Assembly: GCA_900314645.1 (NCBI GenBank)
Contig: OMWB01000021.1
Coordinates: forward strand, 1 to 46,318
Length of the DNA: 46,318 nucleotides
From: an uncultured Actinomycetes bacterium
GTDB lineage: Bacteria > Actinomycetota > Coriobacteriia > Coriobacteriales > Atopobiaceae
Reading direction: 5' to 3'
In this document: one piece after another, positions 38,674 to 46,318 of the stretch
Layout of the letters: every line of letters starts with the position of its first letter
Numbering within the stretch: position 1 is the first letter of the stretch
The notes under the pieces: model-generated
Seen by the model: only the letters and a program-made list of their open reading frames with translations
Database searches by the model: none
What the model was told of the DNA's origin: nothing
Program-made: the position numbers and the translations under genes

Positions 38674-40905
38674 ATGGCCCCTAAGGATTCCCATCAGACC
38701 GAGTACATCGAGATTGCTCAAAGGAAGCCGGCGCATCTTGCTGCCGATGCAACCGTGCCTGAGCTCACATCGGAAGCCACTGAGGTACTAGAGGAAGCGC
38801 CAACGGCGCCGCTTGATGACGCGCCGACGACTTTGATTGACGACGCGCCGACCACGCTCCTGGAAGCCGACCCCACGACAGCTGTGGAAGCTGATCCCAC
38901 AACGCTCCTGGCAAAGGAAGGCCAGACCGAATTGCTCGACGAAACGCCCCAGACGGAGCTGCTTCCCAATGCTCCCGCCGTGGATGATGGCGAAGACGAG
39001 GCGCTCATTGCGCTGAAGAACCTTGAGAAGCGTCGCGCAGACAAGAGGCGGTCTCGCCTCATGAAGATTGCCGGTGGCATCGGAGTGGCCGCACTGGTGG
39101 CAGGCGCCCTATTTTTGCGCTCACGGCTTTCCGCGACGTCTCAACAGGCCGACCTTGGCCCCGAGGTGGGCATCGTCGAGCGCAGGGACTTCTCCACCTC
39201 CGTGCAGGGGTCGGGATCGCTTGAGCCCATCTCGATGACCGTCGTGACGCCCGAGGTGGACGGCATCATCGACACGGTCAGCGTCAAGGAGGGCCAGTCA
39301 GTCGGTGCGGGAGACGTGCTCTTCACCATTCGCAGCGAGCAGATAGACAAGGCTATCGCGAGCGCCGCGGATGCGCTGACCGAGGCCCAGAACAACCTTG
39401 GCCAGGCGAGCAACAGCTATGGGGAGACCCAAGCGGCCATCGCTAAGGATCGCGCGGCCTATGAGACCGCTTCCGCACAGGCAGAGAAGGACGCGGCCAA
39501 GGCCAAGGAGGCCTACGACAAGGCCTACCACCAGCACGATGGCGCCATCGCGGCCGCGAAGGGCATCTTTGACACCGCAGATGCAAATGAGAAGGCGACG
39601 CTGGCTGCGCAGAACGCTGCAGAGGGTGCATACGTGCCGAAGCAAGAGGCATTCGAGGCAGCAAAGGCGAAGTTTGAGCTGGTACGGGACTACTTCGACG
39701 AAGCACGTAAGACGCGAGAGTACATATTGAGCATCAAGGAAGAAGAGCGTTCAACCGATGAGGTGGCTCGGCTTGCCGTGCTCGAAGGTCCCGAGCTGTA
39801 CGTGGACCTCTCGATCTATACGGATCTTGATCTGTTGAAAGACCAGCTTGAGAACTACAGCCTCCGCACGCTGTACCGAGCCCTTTACGGTGAATACCTC
39901 ATCAACCTCGATGATCCTTGGCCCTTGGAGGACCCGCGCAACCCCTGCCTCAAGAAGGCCATGGACGAGGCTGCGGCCGCATGTGTCACGCCGCGTGAGA
40001 CCTACGAAGCCTCCATCGTGAAGCATGACCAGGCCGTGGAAGACCTCGCCGACGCTCAGGTCGCCTACGACGGAGCGCTTGCCGCTGCCGACGCTGCGGC
40101 GCAGGCCGCCGCTGCGGTCATTCCCATAACCGCCGTTCCTCCCTTCTCCGAGCAGTCGGCGCAGGCCCAACTCGACGGGGCGCAGGCATCTGTGACCGCC
40201 GCCTCCAACGCGGTCGACGCCGCGCAGAAAGCCTACGACCAGGCTGTTGAAGAAGCCAACAAACGCACGGTGAAGTCGCCCATTGCCGGCACGGTGGTGT
40301 CGGTTGGCGCGGTCGCCGGACAGGCCGTGGGCTCTGGTGCCTCGGGCACGGGTTCGCTCGTGAAGATCGCAGATATCTCCAAGATGGAGGTTACGGTCCA
40401 GGTCAACGAGATCGACATCTCGGATATCAAGGCGGGACAGGCTGCGACCTGTACGTTCTCCGCGCTTCCTGGCGTGGAGCTCAAGGGTGTGGTGACGTCG
40501 GTGGCCTCCACTTCCACCAGCGGGGGCGAGGGCTCCTTTGGTGGCGGCGTGGTGACCTATGCCGTGACCATTCGCATCGACAAACCTGGCACAAAGGTCA
40601 AGCCAGGAATGACCGCAAACGTGAACATCAAGACGCAGGATGCCCCTGACGTGCTCGTTATTCCCGTGATGGCGCTTGAGGAGGTCGGCGGCCATTCCTA
40701 CGTGTACGTGGTTGTGGACCAGGAGACCTACGCCACCGAGCAGCGCGAAGTCACGCTTGGCGCACGGAGCACCACGGACGTTGTCGTGACGTCGGGTCTT
40801 TCTGAGGGGGATGTCATTCTGCTCTCGGCTGGGGAGGCCCTTGCTGCGGACGGGGCAATGCCCGCTGCTGGGGGCATCTCGGTCACGATGAACACCGAGG
40901 GCTAA
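38674..40905 (+). CDS. Periplasmic adaptor (HlyD/MacA-like) with long coiled coil and PTTLL repeats
   Basis: 743 aa, ATG 38674 after GAAGGGGG. Residues 41-99 hold repeats of the form (D/E)xxPTTL(L/I) and QTELL; then a basic, membrane-anchoring stretch (RRADKRRSRLMK, helix about 132-150). The first lipoyl half follows (VGIVERRDFSTSVQGSGSLEP, VKEGQSVGAGDVLFTI). A coiled coil of about 300 residues (220-530), larger than MacA's, has an inserted segment near 340-420 (KTREYILSIKEEERSTDEVARLAVLE). The second lipoyl half and beta-barrel close it (VKSPIAGTVVSVGAVAGQAV, IRIDKPGTKVKPGMTANVNI). It forms the channel-side adaptor of a tripartite ABC exporter. Next gene starts 3 bases on. Confidence 0.9.
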   Translation: MAPKDSHQTEYIEIAQRKPAHLAADATVPELTSEATEVLEEAPTAPLDDAPTTLIDDAPTTLLEADPTTAVEADPTTLLAKEGQTELLDETPQTELLPNAPAVDDGEDEALIALKNLEKRRADKRRSRLMKIAGGIGVAALVAGALFLRSRLSATSQQADLGPEVGIVERRDFSTSVQGSGSLEPISMTVVTPEVDGIIDTVSVKEGQSVGAGDVLFTIRSEQIDKAIASAADALTEAQNNLGQASNSYGETQAAIAKDRAAYETASAQAEKDAAKAKEAYDKAYHQHDGAIAAAKGIFDTADANEKATLAAQNAAEGAYVPKQEAFEAAKAKFELVRDYFDEARKTREYILSIKEEERSTDEVARLAVLEGPELYVDLSIYTDLDLLKDQLENYSLRTLYRALYGEYLINLDDPWPLEDPRNPCLKKAMDEAAAACVTPRETYEASIVKHDQAVEDLADAQVAYDGALAAADAAAQAAAAVIPITAVPPFSEQSAQAQLDGAQASVTAASNAVDAAQKAYDQAVEEANKRTVKSPIAGTVVSVGAVAGQAVGSGASGTGSLVKIADISKMEVTVQVNEIDISDIKAGQAATCTFSALPGVELKGVVTSVASTSTSGGEGSFGGGVVTYAVTIRIDKPGTKVKPGMTANVNIKTQDAPDVLVIPVMALEEVGGHSYVYVVVDQETYATEQREVTLGARSTTDVVVTSGLSEGDVILLSAGEALAADGAMPAAGGISVTMNTEG

Positions 40906-40907
40906 CA

Positions 40908-41723
40908 ATGAGCCTCTTCTCGCGCAAGTCCCAGGCGGCTGATGCGGCGCGCGCAGAGCTGCTCTCGGTGCCGAAGAGCAGGGGAGCGTCGTCCATCCCG
41001 GTCATCGACGTGCAGAACGTGCATCGGATCTATGAGTCCGCTGCGGGCTACACCCATGCGCTCAAAGGCGTATCGCTGCAGGTCAAGCGGGGTGAGTTCC
41101 TCTGCATCATGGGACCGTCGGGTTCGGGCAAGTCGACCCTCATGAACCTGCTGGGCTGTCTGGACACGCCGACCTCGGGGACGTATCGCCTCGAGGGTGT
41201 GGACGTCTCCACGCTGGACGACGACGAGCTGGCCGAGCTGCGGGCGACGCGGCTCGGGTTCGTGTTCCAGAGCTTCAACCTGCTGCCGCGCGCCACGGTG
41301 CTGCGCAACGTGATGCTGCCTCTGACGTATACCGACACGCCAGTGAACCAGCGGACCGAGCGGGCCGTTCGTGCGCTGACGGCCGTGGGCCTGCCTCCGG
41401 AGTACTACGACCACCGCTCCAACGAGCTTTCCGGTGGTCAGATGCAGCGCGTGGCCATCGCTCGCGCGCTGGTCAACGACCCTGCCGTCATTCTGGCGGA
41501 CGAGCCGACGGGCAACCTTGACCAGGCTACGGGCAAGATGGTGCTCGAAACCTTCCGCAAGCTGCGCGAGCGTGGCAAAACCGTCGTCCTCATTACTCAC
41601 GACGCCGACGTGGCTAGCTGGTCTGACCGCGTTGTGCATATCCGTGATGGGCATCTCCTGACGGAAGAGCAGGAGCGTCAGGCCGTAGCCGAAGGCGGTG
41701 CCGGAGGGAGGGGCCGCACATGA
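40908..41723 (+). CDS. MacB-type ABC transporter ATP-binding protein
   Basis: 271 aa; ATG 40908, two bases after the adaptor stop. Walker [10 protein letters not shown] (69-77), Q-loop, signature [15 protein letters not shown], Walker [14 protein letters not shown]-loop VVLITHD. The LolD/MacB-type sequence [19 protein letters not shown] and [19 protein letters not shown] identify the class that powers FtsX-like permeases. It overlaps the permease gene by 4 bases (ATGA). Confidence 0.95.
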   Translation: MSLFSRKSQAADAARAELLSVPKSRGASSIPVIDVQNVHRIYESAAGYTHALKGVSLQVKRGEFLCIMGPSGSGKSTLMNLLGCLDTPTSGTYRLEGVDVSTLDDDELAELRATRLGFVFQSFNLLPRATVLRNVMLPLTYTDTPVNQRTERAVRALTAVGLPPEYYDHRSNELSGGQMQRVAIARALVNDPAVILADEPTGNLDQATGKMVLETFRKLRERGKTVVLITHDADVASWSDRVVHIRDGHLLTEEQERQAVAEGGAGGRGRT

Positions 41724-42940
41724 AGGCGCGCGACTTGGCATACGAGACCTTCTCGGCGCTTGACGCCAACCGTGGGCGCAGCCTGCTGACGGTTTTGGGC
41801 ATCGTCATCGGCATCAGTGCCGTGATCGCGATGACCGCCCTGATCGGTGGCGTCAAGCAGGCCATGGTGGGGGAGCTGGGCCTCTCACAGGCGCGGCTTG
41901 TGTACGTGCAGTGCTGGTATAACCGCGAGACGCGCCTTGACGACGTCGAGGCCATGGCGACGGAGCTTACCGACGACTACGAGTACGTCCTTCCCATGAC
42001 CTATGGTAGCACCGAAGTCATGACCGATACCGCTAAGGTGAACGGCCAGGTGTATGGCGTCACGGCGCAGTACCAAGAGGCCATGGGATTGAAACTGGTG
42101 CGAGGTCGCTGGATCACGGAGCAAGAGGAAGAAACCGGCGCGTTGGCGGTGGTCCTCGACCAGGCGGGTGTCAAGGCACTGTTTGGAAGCCCCGACGCGG
42201 AGTGTGTGGGCAAATCGGTGCGCATCGGTGGGGTGGCGTACGCCGTGGTGGGCGTGCTGGAGTCAACGTCCATCCAGAGCAACAGCGACTTTGCGACCAT
42301 TTACCTCCCGTTCTTGACGTGCTGCAATCGCATCAACGGCTACACGAGCGTGGACCAGATCATCGCCTTCGCACGTGAGGGCTCCGACATGGAGGCGGTG
42401 GCCTCGCGGACTCGCGATTGGCTGGCGAGACACTACGGCGTGCCCGATGAGGATAGTGAGAGCTACATCTGGGTGCAGACGATGTCGTCGATGATCGAGG
42501 AGCTGAACTCCATGATGCTGGCCTTCCAGGTGCTCATGACTTCGGTGGCCTCCATCTCGCTTGTCGTGGGCGGCATTGGCATCATGAACATGATGCTCAC
42601 CAACGTGACGGAGCGCATCCGTGAGATTGGCCTACGCAAGGCCCTTGGCGCGAAGGCGCGCGACATCACGCGGCAGTTCTTGCTGGAGAGCGTGTGCCTG
42701 ACGCTGGTGGGCGGCATCATCGGCATTGTGCTGGGGTACTTAGGAGCGTTCGGGCTGGCCGGGGTCGCAGGTGGGCTGCTGGGCTATGAGGGCGAGGGGA
42801 TTGCCATCGTTCCCTATATCGACGTGCAGTCGATGCTGCTGGTGGCGGGGATCTGCGTGGCAATTGGTATTGTGTTTGGATACTATCCTGCACGGCGCGC
42901 CGCGCGCCTGGATCCGGTCGAGAGCCTCCATTACCAGTAG
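41720..42940 (+). CDS. MacB/FtsX-type ABC transporter permease
   Basis: 406 aa; ATG 41720 overlaps the ATPase stop. First membrane helix near 20-45 (RSLLTVLGIVIGISAVIAMTALIGGVKQ), then the extracytoplasmic MacB_PCD domain, then three C-terminal helices in the FtsX domain (MTSVASISLVVGGIGIMNMMLTNV, GGIIGIVLGYLG, MLLVAGICVAIGIVFGYYPARRAARLDPVESLHYQ). With its two upstream genes it forms a mechanotransmission-type exporter, likely for peptides or antibiotics. No substrate gene is linked. Confidence 0.93.
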   Translation: MKARDLAYETFSALDANRGRSLLTVLGIVIGISAVIAMTALIGGVKQAMVGELGLSQARLVYVQCWYNRETRLDDVEAMATELTDDYEYVLPMTYGSTEVMTDTAKVNGQVYGVTAQYQEAMGLKLVRGRWITEQEEETGALAVVLDQAGVKALFGSPDAECVGKSVRIGGVAYAVVGVLESTSIQSNSDFATIYLPFLTCCNRINGYTSVDQIIAFAREGSDMEAVASRTRDWLARHYGVPDEDSESYIWVQTMSSMIEELNSMMLAFQVLMTSVASISLVVGGIGIMNMMLTNVTERIREIGLRKALGAKARDITRQFLLESVCLTLVGGIIGIVLGYLGAFGLAGVAGGLLGYEGEGIAIVPYIDVQSMLLVAGICVAIGIVFGYYPARRAARLDPVESLHYQ

Positions 42941-43123
42941 CGTCAACAATTGCGGATTCGATTGCGGGGCGATGAGTTCTTTATGGGCTTTTCACCGCTT
43001 GCCAACAATTTGACAACCATCTTCAACCGACCACAACTGGACGGTATCATAAAGATGTGAGTGAAAGCTCTTAGGGAAATGTGAGAGCTTCCCACAGGTT
43101 TGACCTGCGAGAAAGGATGGAAC

Positions 43124-43429
43124 ATGGGTAAGATGGCAAGCGAGCCGCTCGAGATTGACTACGAAGGGCTGGTCGAGTACCTGCACTACCACAGTTCGGT
43201 ATATATGCGTGTCGATGATAAGCTCTACTATCTGACCGACTGCAACTTCGAAGCTTGGCGTGCGCAGGACACGGCCCATCGCAATCACAAGGGTCACTAC
43301 ATCGATTGCAGCCCGCTGGTTCCAACGGTGGACGAGTTCCTCGCCATTCCGTTCCATCACGGCATGACCATCAAGGAGAACTTCGATCACGCGACGTTCT
43401 ACGCCTCGGAGTCTGGTGACAAGGAGTAG
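43124..43429 (+). CDS. Hypothetical protein, 101 aa
   Basis: ATG 43124 after GAAAGGATGG. Acidic and aromatic-rich: EIDYEGLVEYLHYHSSVYMRVDDKLYYL, TDCNFEAWRAQDTAHRN, HYIDCSPLVPTVDEFLAIPFHHG. Two cysteines and many Tyr/His residues; no signal or membrane segment, no family recognised. Its own terminator follows (43463-43489), so it is a stand-alone unit with an intact frame and normal codon use. It reads like a small conserved cytosolic protein. Confidence 0.65.
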   Translation: MGKMASEPLEIDYEGLVEYLHYHSSVYMRVDDKLYYLTDCNFEAWRAQDTAHRNHKGHYIDCSPLVPTVDEFLAIPFHHGMTIKENFDHATFYASESGDKE

Positions 43430-43462
43430 CGTTAACGCTCCTCGTACAGGTATCGACTCGGA

Positions 43463-43489
43463 CCCCGCGAAGGCAATCGCCTCGCGGGG
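43463..43489 (+). terminator. Terminator after 101-aa hypothetical gene
   Basis: CCCCGCG / CGCGGGG with inner AGGC/GCCT, then TTTT. 33 bases after the stop; it may also serve the convergent phosphatase gene. Confidence 0.85.
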
Positions 43490-43523
43490 TTTTCCGTTAT
43501 TGAGCGCCGATGGCGCGACATGG

Positions 43524-44174
43524 TTACGCGACGATGAGCTCCAGCAGCTCGTCGCACGTGTCCACCAGCTGCGTGGCGCCAGCCTCGAGGAGGGTCTCTA
43601 CGCTGCGGAAACCCCACGTCACGCAGATGCAGTCAAGACCGGCCGCCGCTGCGGTGGCTACGTCCACCTCGGAATCGCCGATATACACCGCTTCCTGCGG
43701 CGTAACATCAAGTGCCTCAAGAGCGGCCAGCACCGTATCGGGGGCGGGCTTGCGGCGAATGCCCTCGCGCTCGCCCACGGCAAAGTCGAGCTGGCCCTTC
43801 CAGAAGTGATCCACCAACTCCTGCACCGCAAAGTCGCCCTTGTTTGAGACCACGGCAAGCTTGACGCCGCGTGCCCTCAGCTCATCAAGCAGCTCGATAA
43901 TCCCGGGGTAGGGCGCCGTTACGTCGAGGGCGTGCTCCGCATAGTGATCGCAGAACGTGTCGAACACGGCGCGGCGCGTGGCCTCGTCGGTGTCCGCCGG
44001 CGTAGCAAGTCGAATGAGATTCATGATGCCGTTGCCCACATACTGACGCACCTCATCGGTGGTTCGCCCGGGCATGCCAAACGCTGCGAGCGCGGCATTG
44101 GTCGACGCGGCCAAATCGTCCAGCGTGTTCAGCAACGTCCCGTCCATATCAAAAATCGCCGCAGCGTATGCCAT
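43524..44174 (-). CDS. HAD-superfamily phosphatase (Gph-like)
   Basis: 216 aa on the minus strand. HAD motif I AAIFDMDGTLLNTLDDL at the start, motif II LAVVSNKGD, then KPAPDTVLAALEAL (Lys of motif III) and AVYIGDSEVDVATAAAAGL (motif IV). The length and cap position match phosphoglycolate phosphatase/pyrophosphatase PpaX relatives, which clear phosphoglycolate from DNA repair or other small phosphates. Convergent with the hypothetical gene and divergent from aspS. Confidence 0.88.
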   Translation of the reverse strand: MAYAAAIFDMDGTLLNTLDDLAASTNAALAAFGMPGRTTDEVRQYVGNGIMNLIRLATPADTDEATRRAVFDTFCDHYAEHALDVTAPYPGIIELLDELRARGVKLAVVSNKGDFAVQELVDHFWKGQLDFAVGEREGIRRKPAPDTVLAALEALDVTPQEAVYIGDSEVDVATAAAAGLDCICVTWGFRSVETLLEAGATQLVDTCDELLELIVA

Positions 44175-44346
44175 GTCGTCGCTCCTGTTCGTGTCTTGTT
44201 CACGAGTTACTTAGTTTACACGCATGCGCGGGCTTCTCGTAGTACACTCATTTTTCGTGCGCGCGCCGGTGCCGTCTACACCTGCGCGCTGTCTGTTGGC
44301 ATGCCGCCCGACACGGCACGGGGCGGTCCAGACGAGAGGAACCATT

Positions 44347-46125
44347 ATGCCCGTAGACTCCCATTCCCTGCATACGCATACCTGCGGCGAGCTGCGCGCC
44401 GATAACATCGGCCAGATCGTCACGCTCACTGGTTGGGTTCGCGCCCGCCGCGACTTTGGTGGCCTGATCTTCATTGACCTTCGCGACCGCGAGGGCCTTA
44501 CGCAGATCTTCTTCGATCCCGACCTCTGCGCGCCCGAAGTCTTTGCCGCCGCAGAGACCGTGCGCCCCGAGTGGCCCATCCTCGTCGAGGGCGAGGTGCG
44601 CCATCGCATCGAAGGCCAGACTAACCCCAACCTTGCCACCGGCGAGATTGAGGTTCTCTGCACGCGCGTCGAGGTGCTCAACTCCTCCAAGACGCCGCCG
44701 TTCCAGATTGAGGATCACATCGAGACCAGCGAGGACCTGCGCCTTAAGTACCGCTACCTCGACATTCGTCGTCCCAAGATGATGTCCAACCTCAAGCTGC
44801 GCTCTGACTTCACCTTCGCCATCCGTCAGGCGCTGCATGACCGCGCCTTCATGGAGGTCGAGACCCCCGCGCTCTTCAAGTCCACGCCCGAGGGTGCTCG
44901 CGACTTCCTGGTGCCCAGCCGTACGCAGCCGGGCCACTTCTATGCACTGCCGCAGTCCCCGCAGCTTCTGAAGCAGCTGCTCATGATTGGTGGCGTGGAG
45001 CGCTACTACCAGGTGGCAAAGTGCTTCCGCGATGAGGACCTGCGCGCCGACCGCCAGCCTGAATTCACGCAGGTAGACATCGAGATGAGCTTCGTTGAGC
45101 AGGACGACGTCATGGGCGCCCTGGAAGACGTGCTCGCCGACGCCTTTGCCAAGGTGGGCGTTGAGATGCCGACGCCGCTTCGCCGTCTGTCGTACTGGGA
45201 CGCCATGGACACCTACGGCATCGACAAACCCGACACGCGTATCGGCATGGAGCTGCACGACGTCACGAGCATCTTCAAGGAGTCGGGCTTCAAGCTGTTT
45301 GCCTCCGCCGCGAACACCGAGGGCAAGCACATCAAGGCGATTTGCGCTCCCGGCGCCGGCGTCTGGGGCCGTTCGAAGATTGACAAGCTCGCCGATGTCG
45401 CGGCGACGTTTGGCGCCAAGGGCCTGGCCTGGGTCGCCTTCAAGGAGAACGGCGCCGTCCAGAGCCCCATCGCCAAGTTCCTCTCCGAGGCGGAGATGGA
45501 CGCGCTGAAGGCGGAGATGGACGCCAACCCTGGTGACCTCATCCTCTTTGCCGTAGGCGGACGCCTCGAGACGGATGAGATCCTGGGTGGCATGCGCAAC
45601 CACATGGCTGACGTGCTGAACATTCCGCGCGAGGGCCACGACTTCCTGTGGGTGGTGGACTTCCCGCTGTTCCATTGGGACGAGGAGCGCCAGGCCTATG
45701 CGGCCGAACACCAGCCCTTCACGCAGCCCAACGAGGAGGACATCGACAAGCTTGAGAGCGACCCGCTGGCCTGCGGGAGCCACACCTACGACTTCGTCAT
45801 GGACGGCTATGAGGCTGGTGGCGGCGGTATGCGTATCCACAACGCCGAGCTGCAGATGCGCATCCTGAAGTTGCTTGGCTTCACGCCCGAGCGTGCCCGC
45901 GCGCAGTTCGGCTTCCTCATGGATGCGCTCGAGTACGGCGCGCCTCCCATGGGCGGCTTCGCGTTGGGCCTCGACCGCGTGTGCATGCTGCTGGCCGGGC
46001 TTGACTCCATCCGCGACGTCATGGCCTTCCCCAAGACCTCGAGCGGTTCCGACCTTATGAGCGAGGCTCCGTCCGAGGTGACCGACGCGCAGCTTGACGA
46101 GCTGTCCCTGCGCACCACGGTGTAA
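44347..46125 (+). CDS. aspS: Aspartyl-tRNA synthetase
   Basis: 592 aa from ATG 44347 (MPVDSHSLHTHTCGELR), with GAGAGGAACC upstream; the frame is open further upstream, but that part has no site and no homology. OB-fold anticodon domain (IVTLTGWVRARRDFGGLIFIDLRDREG), motif 1 region FMEVETPALFKSTPEGARDF, motif 2 YYQVAKCFRDEDLRADRQPEFTQVDIEMSF, the bacterial GAD insertion (about 290-420), and motif 3 PPMGGFALGLDRVCMLLAG near the end. It charges tRNA-Asp, perhaps also tRNA-Asn if a GatCAB pathway exists. The bacterial type is certain. Confidence 0.96.
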   Translation: MPVDSHSLHTHTCGELRADNIGQIVTLTGWVRARRDFGGLIFIDLRDREGLTQIFFDPDLCAPEVFAAAETVRPEWPILVEGEVRHRIEGQTNPNLATGEIEVLCTRVEVLNSSKTPPFQIEDHIETSEDLRLKYRYLDIRRPKMMSNLKLRSDFTFAIRQALHDRAFMEVETPALFKSTPEGARDFLVPSRTQPGHFYALPQSPQLLKQLLMIGGVERYYQVAKCFRDEDLRADRQPEFTQVDIEMSFVEQDDVMGALEDVLADAFAKVGVEMPTPLRRLSYWDAMDTYGIDKPDTRIGMELHDVTSIFKESGFKLFASAANTEGKHIKAICAPGAGVWGRSKIDKLADVAATFGAKGLAWVAFKENGAVQSPIAKFLSEAEMDALKAEMDANPGDLILFAVGGRLETDEILGGMRNHMADVLNIPREGHDFLWVVDFPLFHWDEERQAYAAEHQPFTQPNEEDIDKLESDPLACGSHTYDFVMDGYEAGGGGMRIHNAELQMRILKLLGFTPERARAQFGFLMDALEYGAPPMGGFALGLDRVCMLLAGLDSIRDVMAFPKTSSGSDLMSEAPSEVTDAQLDELSLRTTV

Positions 46126-46149
46126 GCACCAGCCTCAAGACCCGGAATT

Positions 46150-46318
46150 GAACAGGGGACGGGTTAGTGAACAGGGGACGGGTTAGTGTTCATGGCAACG
46201 TAGACAGCGTTGCCATGAACACTAACCCGTCCCCTGTTCACTAACCCGTCCCCTGTTCACTAACCCGTCCCCTGTTCACTAACCCGTCCCCTGTTCACTA
46301 ACCCGTCCCCTGTTCACT
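46150..46318. repeat. Mirrored 19-bp tandem array after aspS, cut by window end
   Basis: GAACAGGGGACGGGTTAGT twice (46150-46187), a 13-bp hairpin GTTCATGGCAACG / CGTTGCCATGAAC with a 7-base loop (46188-46220), then the reverse complement ACTAACCCGTCCCCTGTTC at least five times without spacer (46221-46315) up to the edge. The units look identical. It starts 25 bases after the aspS stop. Confidence 0.93.

Noticed and set aside
44248..45840. 530-codon minus-strand frame opposite aspS
   Set aside because: Shadow of aspS; no ribosome binding site or recognisable domain.
46150..46318. CRISPR array
   Set aside because: The 19-bp units abut with no spacers and invert about a hairpin. No cas genes. 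The same applies to 19526-19759.

Overview
The window is high-GC chromosomal DNA from an anaerobic actinobacterium. The best guess is a Coriobacteriia member of the Olsenella/Atopobium type. That placement is an inference from a group-B type [FeFe] hydrogenase, an old-yellow-enzyme/Fe-S flavoprotein, many lipoproteins and signal-anchored envelope proteins, strong GC bias at third codon positions and AGGAGG-type ribosome binding sites. There is no phage, transposase, CRISPR array or conjugation gene. Most of it is ordinary chromosome, with about 38 protein-coding genes (two of them broken) and one tRNA.

Layout. 1-9.1 kb is an accessory stretch: a partial GH35 beta-galactosidase (-), a flavin reductase-like protein, a secreted histidine phosphatase, a PrsW-like membrane protease, a flavodoxin/TetR pair, two adjacent broken genes (a frameshifted metallo-beta-lactamase-fold hydrolase and an aldo/keto reductase with an amber stop), and a protein with a Vsr/DUF559-like nuclease motif bracketed by two copies of an 80-bp palindromic element. 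9.1-14.1 kb holds a large Fe-S flavoenzyme (-), a divergent GH13 oligo-1,6-glucosidase and a GH5 homologue that has lost both catalytic glutamates. 14.1-19.5 kb is a housekeeping block: rsmI, metG, rsmA, a TatD nuclease and a ComF protein. 19.5-23.3 kb holds a 234-bp mirrored repeat, an orphan solute-binding lipoprotein, hpf and a DegV protein. 23.4-29.6 kb holds a GarR-type dehydrogenase with a natural His7 tail, a NYN-LOTUS protein, a HEAT-like protein, two paralogous signal-anchored proteins around an RsiV-like membrane protein, and tRNA-Thr(CGU). 29.6-33.5 kb is a threonine aldolase (-), ilvE and hisS. 33.5-38.5 kb holds a 58-aa basic protein (-), a LysR regulator, a pseudouridine synthase, the hydrogenase and a membrane/zinc-ribbon protein with VEPQQY repeats. 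38.7-42.9 kb is a MacAB-like adaptor/ATPase/permease operon. 43.1-46.1 kb holds a 101-aa hypothetical, a Gph-type HAD phosphatase (-) and aspS.

The most unusual feature lies between genes. Many gene ends carry exceptionally long, almost perfect palindromes whose arms match each other but resemble no other locus here: a 68-bp palindrome with no loop at 29608-29675, a 53-bp stem at 33427-33538, a 29-bp stem at 28340-28408 and a 22-bp stem at 16769-16814. At two places whole tandem arrays are mirrored: three 41-bp units against three at 19526-19759, and two 19-bp units against at least five at 46150-46318. Two dispersed hairpin families are also present: the GAATTACCGACC-ended 80-bp element (3 copies) and hairpins with a GGTCCGACC apex (5 copies). 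Together they suggest an active process that creates or preserves inverted repeats at transcript ends. This palindrome biology, the GH5 pseudoenzyme, the paired gene decay and the small basic protein are the points most worth following up.
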